Shown here piece by piece: positions 8,690-16,877 of a stretch of 64,000 nucleotides of DNA. A program made the position numbers and the translations under genes. Source of the DNA: Niallia nealsonii (lineage in GTDB: Bacteria > Bacillota > Bacilli > Bacillales > Cytobacillaceae); NCBI RefSeq assembly GCF_002835805.1, contig NZ_PISE01000007.1:1-64000 (forward strand). Direction: 5' to 3'. The stretch's first letter is position 1, and every line of letters begins with the position of its first letter. Below the pieces are notes generated by a model. The model searched no databases and had not been told where the DNA came from. It worked only from the letters and a program-made list of their open reading frames with translations.

Positions 8690-9828
8690 AGTTTCACCTC
8701 CTCTAATTCAGTACTTTTGCTTATGCTTCGTTCAACTTTAAAAGCCTCTATCCATTTTTTATCAACAGGATTTCCAAGCAATAAATCTCGCACCATTTTT
8801 CCTGTAGCCGGTGCTAATAAAATTCCGTTTCTTTGATGACCAGCAGCAAAATATATCCCTTTCATTTCGGGATGCTCCCCGATAAATGGATTTCCATCAA
8901 ACGTCTGTGGCCTAAGTCCAGCCCAACAATTAGTCATTTTCATATCTTTTATCGCTGGAATCATTTCTTTTGCCTTTTTAATCACACTTTCTATACCCTC
9001 AAGAGTCGGCTTTTCGTTCCAGTCATTCCATTTTTTAGTGGCACCAATAATAAGTTGACCATTATTTCTTGGAACAATGTAATGCTGGTCATGGAAAATC
9101 GAGTGCTTTAATGGTATTTCCTCATTCATTGCAGCAATACATTCTCCTTTTACAGGAATAATCCGATTAGTTAATCCCATATTCTGAAAAAAATAATTAC
9201 TCCAGACTCCACTAGCGATAACTACTTGAGCAGCCGTAAAATCTCCTCTAGAAGTTTTAATCTTATATTGGCTGTCTTGCTTTGTTATTTCTGATACATT
9301 TGTATATTCAAAGATTTCTGCTCCGAGCGTTTGAGCACCTGTACTAAATCCGTTGCATACCGCAATTGGGGTAACATGTACATCCTCTTTTAGAAACGCT
9401 GCACCTATTATGCTTGTTGTAAGAGTAGACACTTTTTCTTTTGCTTCTTCTCTATTAAGCCATTCAATCGCTGGTAGCTTGTAAATGGATGCCATCTCTT
9501 CTTTTTCTGATGCAGAAAAAGCCAACTTTAAAAGCCCACCTCTTTTCATTTCAAAGTCGATTCCAGTCAACTCTTTTATTTCGTCATATAGCTCTTGATA
9601 TAAAAGTTGACTGCTTCTTGCAAAAGGGTATAACTGCTTAAACTCCTTATACTCTGAATGAGCCCCTAACATTCCTGCTGCTGCACCCGTTGATTTGCCG
9701 CCAATACTCTGACTCTCTAATACTGCAACACTTGTATTTTCTTTCGCAAGATAGTAACCAATGGCACATCCTATTATTCCACCGCCTACTATAACAATAT
9801 CAAAGTGCTGTTTCACAACCTCCAACAC
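8686..9828 (-). CDS. thiO: ThiO, glycine oxidase
   Basis: A 380-residue FAD-dependent DAO-family oxidase that makes the dehydroglycine (iminoglycine) used by ThiG. The Rossmann FAD motif VIVGGGIIGCAIGYYLA is at about 12-28, and E38 (VLESQSIGG) would bind the ribose. The C-terminal motif HQRNGILLAPATGK closes the FAD site. The GLRPQT segment carries the arginine expected to bind the substrate carboxylate. It overlaps tenI at its start and thiS at its end. Confidence 0.93.
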   Translation of the reverse strand: MLEVVKQHFDIVIVGGGIIGCAIGYYLAKENTSVAVLESQSIGGKSTGAAAGMLGAHSEYKEFKQLYPFARSSQLLYQELYDEIKELTGIDFEMKRGGLLKLAFSASEKEEMASIYKLPAIEWLNREEAKEKVSTLTTSIIGAAFLKEDVHVTPIAVCNGFSTGAQTLGAEIFEYTNVSEITKQDSQYKIKTSRGDFTAAQVVIASGVWSNYFFQNMGLTNRIIPVKGECIAAMNEEIPLKHSIFHDQHYIVPRNNGQLIIGATKKWNDWNEKPTLEGIESVIKKAKEMIPAIKDMKMTNCWAGLRPQTFDGNPFIGEHPEMKGIYFAAGHQRNGILLAPATGKMVRDLLLGNPVDKKWIEAFKVERSISKSTELEEVKL

Positions 9829-10418
9829 CTTTCATTTAATTTTTTTACAGATTCTAAAGGATTAGATGAGGAAAATATTGCTGACATAATCGCAACTCCA
9901 TCTGCTCCTAAATCTGCTAATTGTTCCACACGGTCTTCTGTAATTCCACCAATGACAAAAATAGGAATAGATAGTTGCTTTTTTATTTTCTTAATGGACT
10001 GCAGTTCAATAGGCGGTTTCCCTTTTTTACTATTTGTTTGAAAACAATGTCCATATAAAACATAATCTGCTTTATTTTTTTGTGCTATTTGTGCCTCTTC
10101 CTGACTATGTACAGACACACCTGCAAAATACTGGGAATTAAGTTTCTTCACTTGCTCCACAGGCAGTCCATTTCCAGGCAGATGAACATTCTTAATATTT
10201 AAAAGAGTAGCGACATCTATACGATCATTTATAATTAATTTTTCTTTTGCTACCCCTTCATCTATTAATCGCTTACCTAGTGTATATACTTCATTTGCTG
10301 TTCTGCTTTTTTCTCTAATTTGTATATAATCTACATATTCGTGTATTTTTAAAATAATTGACATCAAATTCTCCATGCTATGCTGATTATCGGTAACAGC
10401 CATTAATTTGATCTTCAT
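9813..10418 (-). CDS. tenI: TenI, thiazole tautomerase
   Basis: A 201-residue TIM barrel of the ThiE/TenI family. In B. subtilis TenI aromatises the thiazole tautomer made by ThiG. His124 in LYGHCFQTNSKKG matches the TenI active-site histidine (His122 in B. subtilis), and the phosphate loop GGITEDRVEQL is intact. ThiE proteins lack the histidine pattern and are longer at the N-terminus, so TenI is preferred. It is the first gene after the TPP riboswitch. In B. subtilis tenA precedes it; no tenA is present here. Confidence 0.88.
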   Translation of the reverse strand: MKIKLMAVTDNQHSMENLMSIILKIHEYVDYIQIREKSRTANEVYTLGKRLIDEGVAKEKLIINDRIDVATLLNIKNVHLPGNGLPVEQVKKLNSQYFAGVSVHSQEEAQIAQKNKADYVLYGHCFQTNSKKGKPPIELQSIKKIKKQLSIPIFVIGGITEDRVEQLADLGADGVAIMSAIFSSSNPLESVKKLNERCWRL

Positions 10419-10462
10419 CTCCTCCTCTTCAGAAAAGTAAATTTTAGAACTATTAAAATAAC

Positions 10463-10491
10463 AAGATAAAGTGAAACTTCAATCAGTGAGG
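10463..10491 (+). repeat. Repeat family R1, fragment B
   Basis: Only the left end of R1 is present: GATAAAGTGAAACTTCAATC followed by AGTGAGG. It lies in the tenI leader downstream of the riboswitch terminator. Confidence 0.65.
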
Positions 10492-10526
10492 TCGAAAAAA
10501 CATTAAATAGGGATAAAATTCCCCAT

Positions 10527-10561
10527 AAAAAAACCACTTTCCTGTTCAAAGGAAAGTGGTT
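10527..10561 (-). terminator. Riboswitch-controlled terminator
   Basis: On the minus strand AACCACTTTCC and GGAAAGTGGTT form an 11-bp stem followed by TTTTTTT. Its 5' arm CCACTTTCCT is also complementary to AGGAAAGTGG at the 3' edge of the TPP aptamer, so aptamer and terminator can switch between exclusive folds. Confidence 0.9.
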
Positions 10562-10632
10562 GTAAATTACAATACATAAACATTTATACATACATTATGA
10601 TTATTACATTAATGCACAGATAAATAAAATAT

Positions 10633-10730
10633 ATTCCACTTTCCTACGCAGGTACGAACCTGTTCAGGTTTTGAGGGTTTAAAAGTAGCTACTTTTTTCT
10701 CAGCCCTTATCAAGGGATCCCCTAGTGATA
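10633..10730 (-). ncRNA. TPP riboswitch (THI element)
   Basis: The minus strand carries the conserved thi-box: GGGCTGAGA, then ACCCTCAAAACCTGAACAGG and TTCGTACCTGCGTAGG. The P1 stem closes with CACT at about 10723-10728 and AGTG at 10636-10640. Bound thiamine pyrophosphate should stabilise P1, free the 5' arm of the terminator at 10527-10561 and stop transcription of tenI-thiO-thiS-thiG-thiF. Confidence 0.97.
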
Positions 10731-10756
10731 CTTAATATTATGATGAATTTACCCAT

Positions 10757-10784
10757 ATCTTAACATATACAAATATTTTTTCAA
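10757..10784 (-). promoter_or_regulatory. Promoter of the thiamine operon
   Basis: Minus-strand TTGAAA, 16 bases, then TAAGAT with an upstream TG (extended -10, TGTTAAGAT). It lies about 30 bases before the TPP aptamer, as expected for a SigA promoter of a riboswitch transcript. Confidence 0.7.
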
Positions 10785-10869
10785 TAACAGCACGTCTTTT
10801 TTTTTATATAAATTTTCCAAATATTTTTGCAGAATATCTTTTTCAGTATAGTCATTCTTAGAAAAAAAA

Positions 10870-12069
10870 TTAACGTTCTTCTTTTGTTTTTGTCAAAAAG
10901 CTTTCTGTTCGTATTCCTGATCTTCTAATCGTAATATCATAATCCACCTTAACTTTCGCTTCTGCAAAATAGTTATTCCAATTATCTTTCACCTTCATAA
11001 ATTGTTGATTATGTTGCCGTCTAAATATCTCTCCAAAACCAAAAATATCTGACCCAAATTCTTTTTGAGCTTTTTGTATCGTATTTTTTATTTCTTTTGC
11101 TGCTGTTGTGTTTACCAATTTCTCATACTTTCTATAAGTTTTGACGCTATCCACTGTTTTATAGCATTGTGTTCCCTCTAAAAGCCCCTCTGATTTTATC
11201 TTTACATGAATATCAGGTTTTCCATTTTCCCACTTAACATCTACATTGGTATTGGACTGCAAAATCCGTATAGCACTATATTGATCACCTTCACAATGTA
11301 TGTTAATTGCCGTTTGTTTCAGCTGATTAGTAATCCATAAATAACTTCTTGTAGCTTCTAGATCCATAAATCCTTTTAGTTTGTCTCCTTTGAATACACC
11401 TAATGATTCTATTTCGACTATAGCATCTGGCACTACTTTTGTTATATTCTCCATGGTTCTACCTTTTTCGGGATCTCCGTTCACTTTCACTGCTGCTAAT
11501 ACAGCAGATTTTCCCTCTAAAGTTAAATCAGAAATAAAATCATTAATCCGTACACCAGGATCCCCCCCCCACTCGCCTAAAAGATTATCGACTTGAGGAG
11601 AAATTTTCAATGAGGAAGCCTTTTTAAATGGATAAGTTATTTTTAATATATCCTCCGCTTTTCCTTTTGCGATCAGAATTTTAAAATCATCCCGCAATTC
11701 TCTATTTCTTTCTACATAATCAAGAAAATCAAGCATTCCTAATTTTGCTGCTTCTTCACTTATGACAAGAACTTTCATATGGGAATAAATAAGACTTTGT
11801 GGTAAATATCGATTAAATTGATGAGTGATTTCTGCTAAAGAATCTCCTTCAATACTTTCCACAGTGGAAGGAGCATTTCCACTCGCTGTTTGACTATTTA
11901 ACTCAATAGCATTTAATCCTTCTACTGTTATTTTATATTTCGCATCCTCCCCTAAATCTACTGCCATACCTGCTACAAGTTGAACCTCTGATAACTCTTT
12001 GCGATCCCAGCACCCACATAATAATAGACAGCTTGAAATAATTAAAAGAAGCAAAAATTTTCTTCTCAA
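10870..12069 (-). CDS. gerKC: Germinant receptor lipoprotein, Ger(x)C family
   Basis: A 399-residue lipoprotein. The signal peptide RKFLLLLIISSCLLLCGCWD gives a lipobox (LLCGC) with lipidated Cys19 followed by W-D-R-K-E-L, the standard start of the GerAC/GerKC family. The rest is the Ger(x)C N- and C-terminal domains, including the EFGSDIFGFGE segment near 340. It would sit on the outer face of the spore inner membrane as the C subunit of a nutrient receptor. The TTG start lies 2 bases after the gerA stop codon. Codons near 11562-11570 contain nine consecutive G, which is unusual in this genome. The symbol is generic because the germinant is unknown. Confidence 0.9.
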   Translation of the reverse strand: MRRKFLLLLIISSCLLLCGCWDRKELSEVQLVAGMAVDLGEDAKYKITVEGLNAIELNSQTASGNAPSTVESIEGDSLAEITHQFNRYLPQSLIYSHMKVLVISEEAAKLGMLDFLDYVERNRELRDDFKILIAKGKAEDILKITYPFKKASSLKISPQVDNLLGEWGGDPGVRINDFISDLTLEGKSAVLAAVKVNGDPEKGRTMENITKVVPDAIVEIESLGVFKGDKLKGFMDLEATRSYLWITNQLKQTAINIHCEGDQYSAIRILQSNTNVDVKWENGKPDIHVKIKSEGLLEGTQCYKTVDSVKTYRKYEKLVNTTAAKEIKNTIQKAQKEFGSDIFGFGEIFRRQHNQQFMKVKDNWNNYFAEAKVKVDYDITIRRSGIRTESFLTKTKEER

Positions 12070-12071
12070 CT

Positions 12072-13658
12072 TTACTTCCCGCCTTCCGGTTGTGGAGGTG
12101 AAGGAGAATCCGTTTTTTTCTGTTTTTTTGTTTCGTTAGTGCTTAAGTAAGATGGACGTTTATTAATAGACCATAATGGAAAACGGATAAATACATCCTT
12201 TTGATCTTCTACAACAAATGGTGCAACTGGTGCCAAATATGGCACACCAAAAGAACGCAGGGAGCTTAAATGTGCCACCATAAAAACAAGTACAAGCAAA
12301 ACACCATATAGACCTAAAATAGATGCTACAATAATAAGAATGAACCGAATCAAACGAGAAGCATTTGCAAAGCTATAATTTGGAAAAACAAAGTTTGCAA
12401 TCGCTGTTATTGCGACAATAATAACCATAATATTGGAGATGATCCCCGCTTCTGCTGCTGCCTGGCCAATAACTAATGCACCCACAATAGAAACTGTCTG
12501 GCCTACTGCCCGAGGCATTCTCACCCCTGCTTCCCGCAAAATTTCAAAAGTAATCTCCATGATAAAAACCTCTACAACTGCCGGAAATGGAACCCCTTCT
12601 CGCTGTGCAATGATGCTTAATAATAAAGTAGTCGGCAAAAGCTCTGGGTGAAAAGTTAAAACTCCAACGTAGGCGGATGGCATTAACAATCCAATCATAA
12701 AGGAAATATATCTAATTAATCGAACAAAACTGCTCATCACATAATTTTGATAATAATCTTCTGCAGACGTAAAAAAATCTGTTAACACAACAGGGACTAA
12801 TAAAACAAAAGGTGTTCCATCTGTAATAATGACGATTTTTCCATCCATTAAATTGGAAGCGACTGAATCAGGGCGTTCTGTATTCATCGCCAAAGGAAAA
12901 ACTGTAGCCGTTTTATCGATAATCATTTCTTCAATATTAGAGGATTCGAAAATAGCAGCGATATTAATGCTTTTTAAACGTTTTCGCACTTCGGCCAAAA
13001 TTTTATCATTAACAATTGCATTCATATATCCCATATAAACAGTTGTTCTTGACTCATTGCCGATCATAAACTTTTCAAAGTGAAGATTATGATTTTTTAT
13101 TCTCTTCCTAATTAAATTAAGATTAACCGATGCATCTTCCACAAAAGCATCCTTTGGTCCCCTTACAACTGTTTGTGTCGTCGGTTCTGCAACTGTACGC
13201 CCTTCGCTGTTGATATAGCTTAAACTTAATGCGGCAGGAATCCCTTCAAAAACAATAATGACTCTACCATCCAATATACCTGAAACAATATCATCAAGTG
13301 TTTTAATGATTTCATATCCTGATACCCCAAAGCTTCTTTTGCTTAGCTCTTTGAGGTCATCAACTGTAGTAATTTTCACCTCATTTTCTACTGGACTTTC
13401 TAGTGTTTTTCCTAGCATTTCTTTTAAAAAATCAGTATTCACAACGGATTCTAAATACACAATCATTACATTGCTTTTGCCAACTTTTGCTTCATCCACT
13501 TGTAAATCTGCAGTATGCCCAAAACTATGCAATAGTTCTGATTTTAATTCAAGAACAGACAGCTTTGCTAAGTCTATCTTTTTTGCCTTATCAGGTGATG
13601 TACTAGTGGGAATTTCCTTTTTGCTATTGATAGCAAGCAGCCTTTTTAAGTAGTTCAT
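12072..13658 (-). CDS. gerKA: Germinant receptor A subunit (GerA/SpoVAF family)
   Basis: A 528-residue protein with a large N-terminal cytoplasmic region (about 1-290), then about four to five membrane helices (about 290-470, including the PSAYVGVLTFHPELLPT loop), and a proline-rich C-terminal tail (SPSPPQPEGGK). This is the GerA family layout. With the B and C subunits it forms the nutrient-gated receptor in the spore inner membrane. AAGGAGATGAATGC precedes the ATG, which overlaps the stop of gerB by 4 bases. The gene order B-A-C differs from the usual A-B-C. Which nutrient is sensed cannot be read from sequence. Confidence 0.92.
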   Translation of the reverse strand: MNYLKRLLAINSKKEIPTSTSPDKAKKIDLAKLSVLELKSELLHSFGHTADLQVDEAKVGKSNVMIVYLESVVNTDFLKEMLGKTLESPVENEVKITTVDDLKELSKRSFGVSGYEIIKTLDDIVSGILDGRVIIVFEGIPAALSLSYINSEGRTVAEPTTQTVVRGPKDAFVEDASVNLNLIRKRIKNHNLHFEKFMIGNESRTTVYMGYMNAIVNDKILAEVRKRLKSINIAAIFESSNIEEMIIDKTATVFPLAMNTERPDSVASNLMDGKIVIITDGTPFVLLVPVVLTDFFTSAEDYYQNYVMSSFVRLIRYISFMIGLLMPSAYVGVLTFHPELLPTTLLLSIIAQREGVPFPAVVEVFIMEITFEILREAGVRMPRAVGQTVSIVGALVIGQAAAEAGIISNIMVIIVAITAIANFVFPNYSFANASRLIRFILIIVASILGLYGVLLVLVFMVAHLSSLRSFGVPYLAPVAPFVVEDQKDVFIRFPLWSINKRPSYLSTNETKKQKKTDSPSPPQPEGGK

Positions 13659-14785
13659 GCATTCATCTCCTTATGGGAGCTTCGTTCCTTTTTCCATTTT
13701 TTAAATAGTAATATTCCCAAAATAAAGACAGGTATTCCATATTCCATCGGCAAGTGAAGCAAATATTTACTAACAAGTATTCCTTCAGTAATATGATCAG
13801 AAAAATCGGTAGAAATAAAAATAGAAAACATACTTATAATACATGCTACTGGAATAGAAAAATAACGAAATGGAACTTTAAACATATATTCCAATCCCTT
13901 TAGTCCCCCATACATAAACACTGAGCTTTTAATCAAAATTCCTAGCATCATCATAAATACAACAATTGCATCAATTCTCTCAATAAACTCTCCTATACTG
14001 ACTAGCCTTGTAGCACTTAATAAAGGAAAATTCGATCTTAAAGCTGTATTTTCTCCTAGAGTTACGATAATCAAAAAAACAGAGGTTGCTAAAATTATGC
14101 TAGCGATCACTACCCCCATTAAACAAACTAGTTTGCTGTATTTAAAATCCGTTATAGTAGAAAAAATCACAGTGAACGCAACTAGTTCCCCGTACGGAAA
14201 TACTGCTACAGATGGGATAACTGCATGTGCAATAACACTAGGCTTGCTTGCTAATATAGGTTCTATATTAAATAGTTGAATATTTCCTCCAGCATATAAA
14301 AGGATAAATAAACTAACCATAAAAGCAAAAGTATACGGCGTAAATATTTCTGATGTTCTTCCTAGCACTTCTATGCCCATATAAAGGATATAGCCGATTA
14401 AAAGCATTAGTGTTAGTATAACTATTTCTGTTGGCGTTAGCGGCAATATAGCAGAGGAAATCAGTTCTCCAAAATCTCGAATAACCCGACAAGATACATA
14501 GATAAAATATGCAACATAAAGAGCAGAAAAACAAATAGCAATAGGTCTTTTAAAGCAGTACTCAAATATTTCAAATAAATTCTTATCTGGAAGCAAGGAA
14601 TTTATTTGAAAATAAAACAACATAACTATTAATCCAATGACCATTCCGATTAAAACAACAATCCACGCATCACGTTTCGCTTCTAAACCAACTCCAATTA
14701 CGATAGAACTACCAAGGAGAAAATTGATGATTAGCGTCAGTAACTGAGTTAATGATATTTTTTCTGTTAGCACGGCTCTCAACAC
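13655..14785 (-). CDS. gerKB: Germinant receptor B subunit (spore permease family)
   Basis: A 376-residue, ten-helix membrane protein of the APC-superfamily spore germination permease family (GerAB/ArcD/ProY). GerB proteins form the germinant-binding and ion-passing subunit. Sequence marks are SISLTQLL-type N-terminus, RVIRDFGELI and LPLTPTEIVIL. It is paralogous to the next gene upstream (15013-16167): the stretches around RDFGELI, EVLGRTSEIFTPY, LRSNFPLLSA-RLVSIGEFI and RIDAIVVFMMMLG are nearly the same. The frame opens at GTG 14785, but the GTG at 14773 has AAGGTG upstream at better spacing and aligns with the paralog start, so it may be the real one. Confidence 0.88.
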   Translation of the reverse strand: MLRAVLTEKISLTQLLTLIINFLLGSSIVIGVGLEAKRDAWIVVLIGMVIGLIVMLFYFQINSLLPDKNLFEIFEYCFKRPIAICFSALYVAYFIYVSCRVIRDFGELISSAILPLTPTEIVILTLMLLIGYILYMGIEVLGRTSEIFTPYTFAFMVSLFILLYAGGNIQLFNIEPILASKPSVIAHAVIPSVAVFPYGELVAFTVIFSTITDFKYSKLVCLMGVVIASIILATSVFLIIVTLGENTALRSNFPLLSATRLVSIGEFIERIDAIVVFMMMLGILIKSSVFMYGGLKGLEYMFKVPFRYFSIPVACIISMFSIFISTDFSDHITEGILVSKYLLHLPMEYGIPVFILGILLFKKWKKERSSHKEMNA

Positions 14786-14808
14786 CTTGTATCAAAATAA
14801 TATAGACA

Positions 14809-15008
14809 ATTTTTATCCCGCATTAACGGGCAATATGCCTCCACCTAAGGAATTCTAAGAGGAAATGAAAAATCTCGGTAGGCAGAAGCTTGCCCGTAAA
14901 AGCCGATATAAAGTACACAGACTAAGGACGCCACGTCCTGTGGCAACATCTGTGTGACCCATACCCTATAGGCCTCAGGATACGAACCCCCACTGATTGT
15001 AGTTTCAC
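14809..15008 (-). repeat. Repeat family R1, long copy C (inverted, with insert)
   Basis: Lies in the opposite orientation to the other copies: the right end TTTATCCCGCATTAACGGGC is at 14812 and the left end CCACTGATTGTAGTTTCACC is near 14990. About 100 bases between the left end and the inner stem are unique to this copy and contain nested palindromes (ACACAGA facing TCTGTGT). It fills the gap between the two GerB genes. Confidence 0.75.
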
Positions 15009-15012
15009 CTTA

Positions 15013-16167
15013 TTACATATTTTTTTTGGTAATTGAAGAACTATATTTTGTTTTTTTACTTTTCCACGTTTTTAACAACAGCACACAGACTAATAAAACA
15101 GGAACGATAAATTGAAGCGGCACATGTAATAAAAATGGATTGCTCAACAAGCCTTCTTGTAAATGATCTGTATAATTACGACCAATAAATATAGAAAACA
15201 TAGCTACTGTGCACGAAATTGGAATAGAAAAATAGCGAAATGGCAATTTAAATACATACTCTAAACCTTTTATTCCAGCATATATATAAACGCAGCTTTT
15301 TACTAAACTTCCCAGCATCATAGAAAAAACGACGATAGCATCTATTCTCTGTATGAATTCCCCGATAGAAACCAGCCTTGCAGCACTTAACAGGGGAAAG
15401 TTAGAACGCAATGCGATGCCCTCTCCTAAAGATAAAATAATCAAAAGAGAGGACATAAGCAATAACATACTGCCCATGGAAATACTAAATATAACAACCC
15501 TCCTGCCTATTTGAATATTGCTTACATTGCAAAAAACACATAAAAATACTAATATTTGCCCATAGGGCCGTACTAGCTCATATGGAAAAATAGTTTTCCA
15601 TATTGGCTTCAGGCCCTCTCCTAGAATTGGTTTCATGTTAGAAACATCAATATTTTGATTCACGTATAAAAATATAAACAGCAAGAGTGTGAATATAATC
15701 CCATATGGAGTAAATATCTCCGATGTCCTTGCCAATACTTCAATTCCTAAATATAGGATATAACCCATTAAAAGAACTAATAAAAGTATGGTGACTTCAA
15801 TCGGAGTTAATGGCAATACTGCGGTTGCAATCAACTCACCAAAATCCCTTATAATGCGACAAGCATAATAAATAAAATAACAAGCATACAAAAGGGATAA
15901 GATGATTGCAATTTTGCGCTTAAAACAGTACTCGAATATCTCATATAAATTTTTCCCAGGAAGTAATATAGCAATATAATAGTAAAAGGCAACTATGAAT
16001 ATGCCGATCATCATTGAAATTACTATAACAATCCAGGCATCTTCTTTTGCATTTAATCCTAATCCAATAACAACGGAGCTTCCTATTTGAAAATTAAATA
16101 AAAGGGCTGCTAACTGACTTAAAGAAATATTTTCTTTTGACATACTTTTCACATTACCTTTCTTCAT
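15013..16167 (-). CDS. Second germinant receptor B subunit
   Basis: A 384-residue GerAB-type spore permease, paralog of the gene at 13655-14785, sharing long motifs such as ACRIIRDFGELIATAVLPLT and LRSNFPLLSAARLVSIGEFI. About ten membrane helices are present. Two B subunits beside one A and one C suggest a receptor that can swap its specificity subunit, as known for B. megaterium GerU/GerVB-type arrangements. The first ATG is at 16167, but no good ribosome-binding site precedes it; the ATG at 16143 (MSKENISLSQL) fits the family start and follows AAAGG. The region upstream contains two short hairpins (16203-16235 and 16238-16257). Confidence 0.87.
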   Translation of the reverse strand: MKKGNVKSMSKENISLSQLAALLFNFQIGSSVVIGLGLNAKEDAWIVIVISMMIGIFIVAFYYYIAILLPGKNLYEIFEYCFKRKIAIILSLLYACYFIYYACRIIRDFGELIATAVLPLTPIEVTILLLVLLMGYILYLGIEVLARTSEIFTPYGIIFTLLLFIFLYVNQNIDVSNMKPILGEGLKPIWKTIFPYELVRPYGQILVFLCVFCNVSNIQIGRRVVIFSISMGSMLLLMSSLLIILSLGEGIALRSNFPLLSAARLVSIGEFIQRIDAIVVFSMMLGSLVKSCVYIYAGIKGLEYVFKLPFRYFSIPISCTVAMFSIFIGRNYTDHLQEGLLSNPFLLHVPLQFIVPVLLVCVLLLKTWKSKKTKYSSSITKKNM

Positions 16168-16318
16168 AGACAGCTATAAGGTTTAACTAACAATCGAACT
16201 TTTATGAGAATTTTTTATCCACCTAAATTCTCATAGTCCTTCTTGATAGAAGGACTCGCTGTCCAAAATAAGCCAAATTGAACAATCTTATCCTATAAAA
16301 TAAATAGGTCTATTCTAT

Positions 16319-16555
16319 TTAATTTCCAGTTTGTTTCGACTGTTTTTTGCTTTTTCTCAAACGAATATCCACTATAACTGACCAAAGAAAACCAAAAATT
16401 GCTGTAATGACAATGGTAATTGCTCCTGCTCCGACTTCTGCACTGTAAATATTTTTTAGACAATACATAAAGCCTTTATGATATACAAACATATCTAAAG
16501 AAATTGTAAGTACACTTAACATTCCTATTATTAGCATATAAGCAAACGTAACCAT
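16319..16555 (-). CDS. Two-helix small protein, possible Ger D subunit
   Basis: A 78-residue protein with two hydrophobic helices (about 3-22 and 43-65) and a basic C-terminal tail (RLRKSKKQSKQTGN). AGGAGAATAAGG precedes the ATG. It lies 150 bp upstream of the second GerB gene on the same strand. Some germinant-receptor operons include a fourth D gene for a protein of about 75 residues with two membrane helices that tunes receptor activity; size, topology and position fit that class. The assignment is inference from context. Confidence 0.6.
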   Translation of the reverse strand: MVTFAYMLIIGMLSVLTISLDMFVYHKGFMYCLKNIYSAEVGAGAITIVITAIFGFLWSVIVDIRLRKSKKQSKQTGN

Positions 16556-16700
16556 CCTTATTCTCCTAAAACCATTTATTTTCTTTTCATATCTTGTGAA
16601 ATTTCTCCAACTTTATGCTAATTTTCTTATAAAAGAAAATTTTTCTCTTTATTTCATAGCTATGTTAACGCTTATTATTGATTCTTATAATTTGTTTATT

Positions 16701-16806
16701 GGAGCGGATATGTGAGAAGAGCGCGTCAAAGGGATACCCTTAAGCGGTTCGGAGCTCTCGGACGGTCCGCGGAAGCGAACTCCTCTCGCTGCAATCAACA
16801 GGCAAG
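16701..16806. repeat. GC-rich Bacillales intergenic element
   Basis: A 106-bp segment far richer in GC than its surroundings. It begins TTGGAGCGGA and ends near GCTGCAATCAACAGG. These ends resemble those of a widespread Bacillus intergenic structured element that begins TTGGAGCGGAAGGC and ends GCAGCGGAAATCAACAG. The middle here has diverged. No reading frame is present. Confidence 0.45.
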
Positions 16807-16829
16807 TTTAACAGAGCTTATTTCATAAA

Positions 16830-16866
16830 AAAATCCCCCTTAGAAAATTATTCCAAGGAGGATTTA
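16830..16866 (-). terminator. Terminator of yfmL
   Basis: On the minus strand AAATCCTCCTT and AAGGGGGATTT pair (one G-U) around a 14-base loop, followed by TTTT. It starts 11 bases after the yfmL stop codon. Confidence 0.85.
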
Positions 16867-16877
16867 ACAAATTCATC

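Noticed and set aside
13258-13653. 131-codon frame on the plus strand inside gerA
   Set aside because: It is antisense to a well-conserved gene, has no ribosome-binding site and its product is low-complexity.
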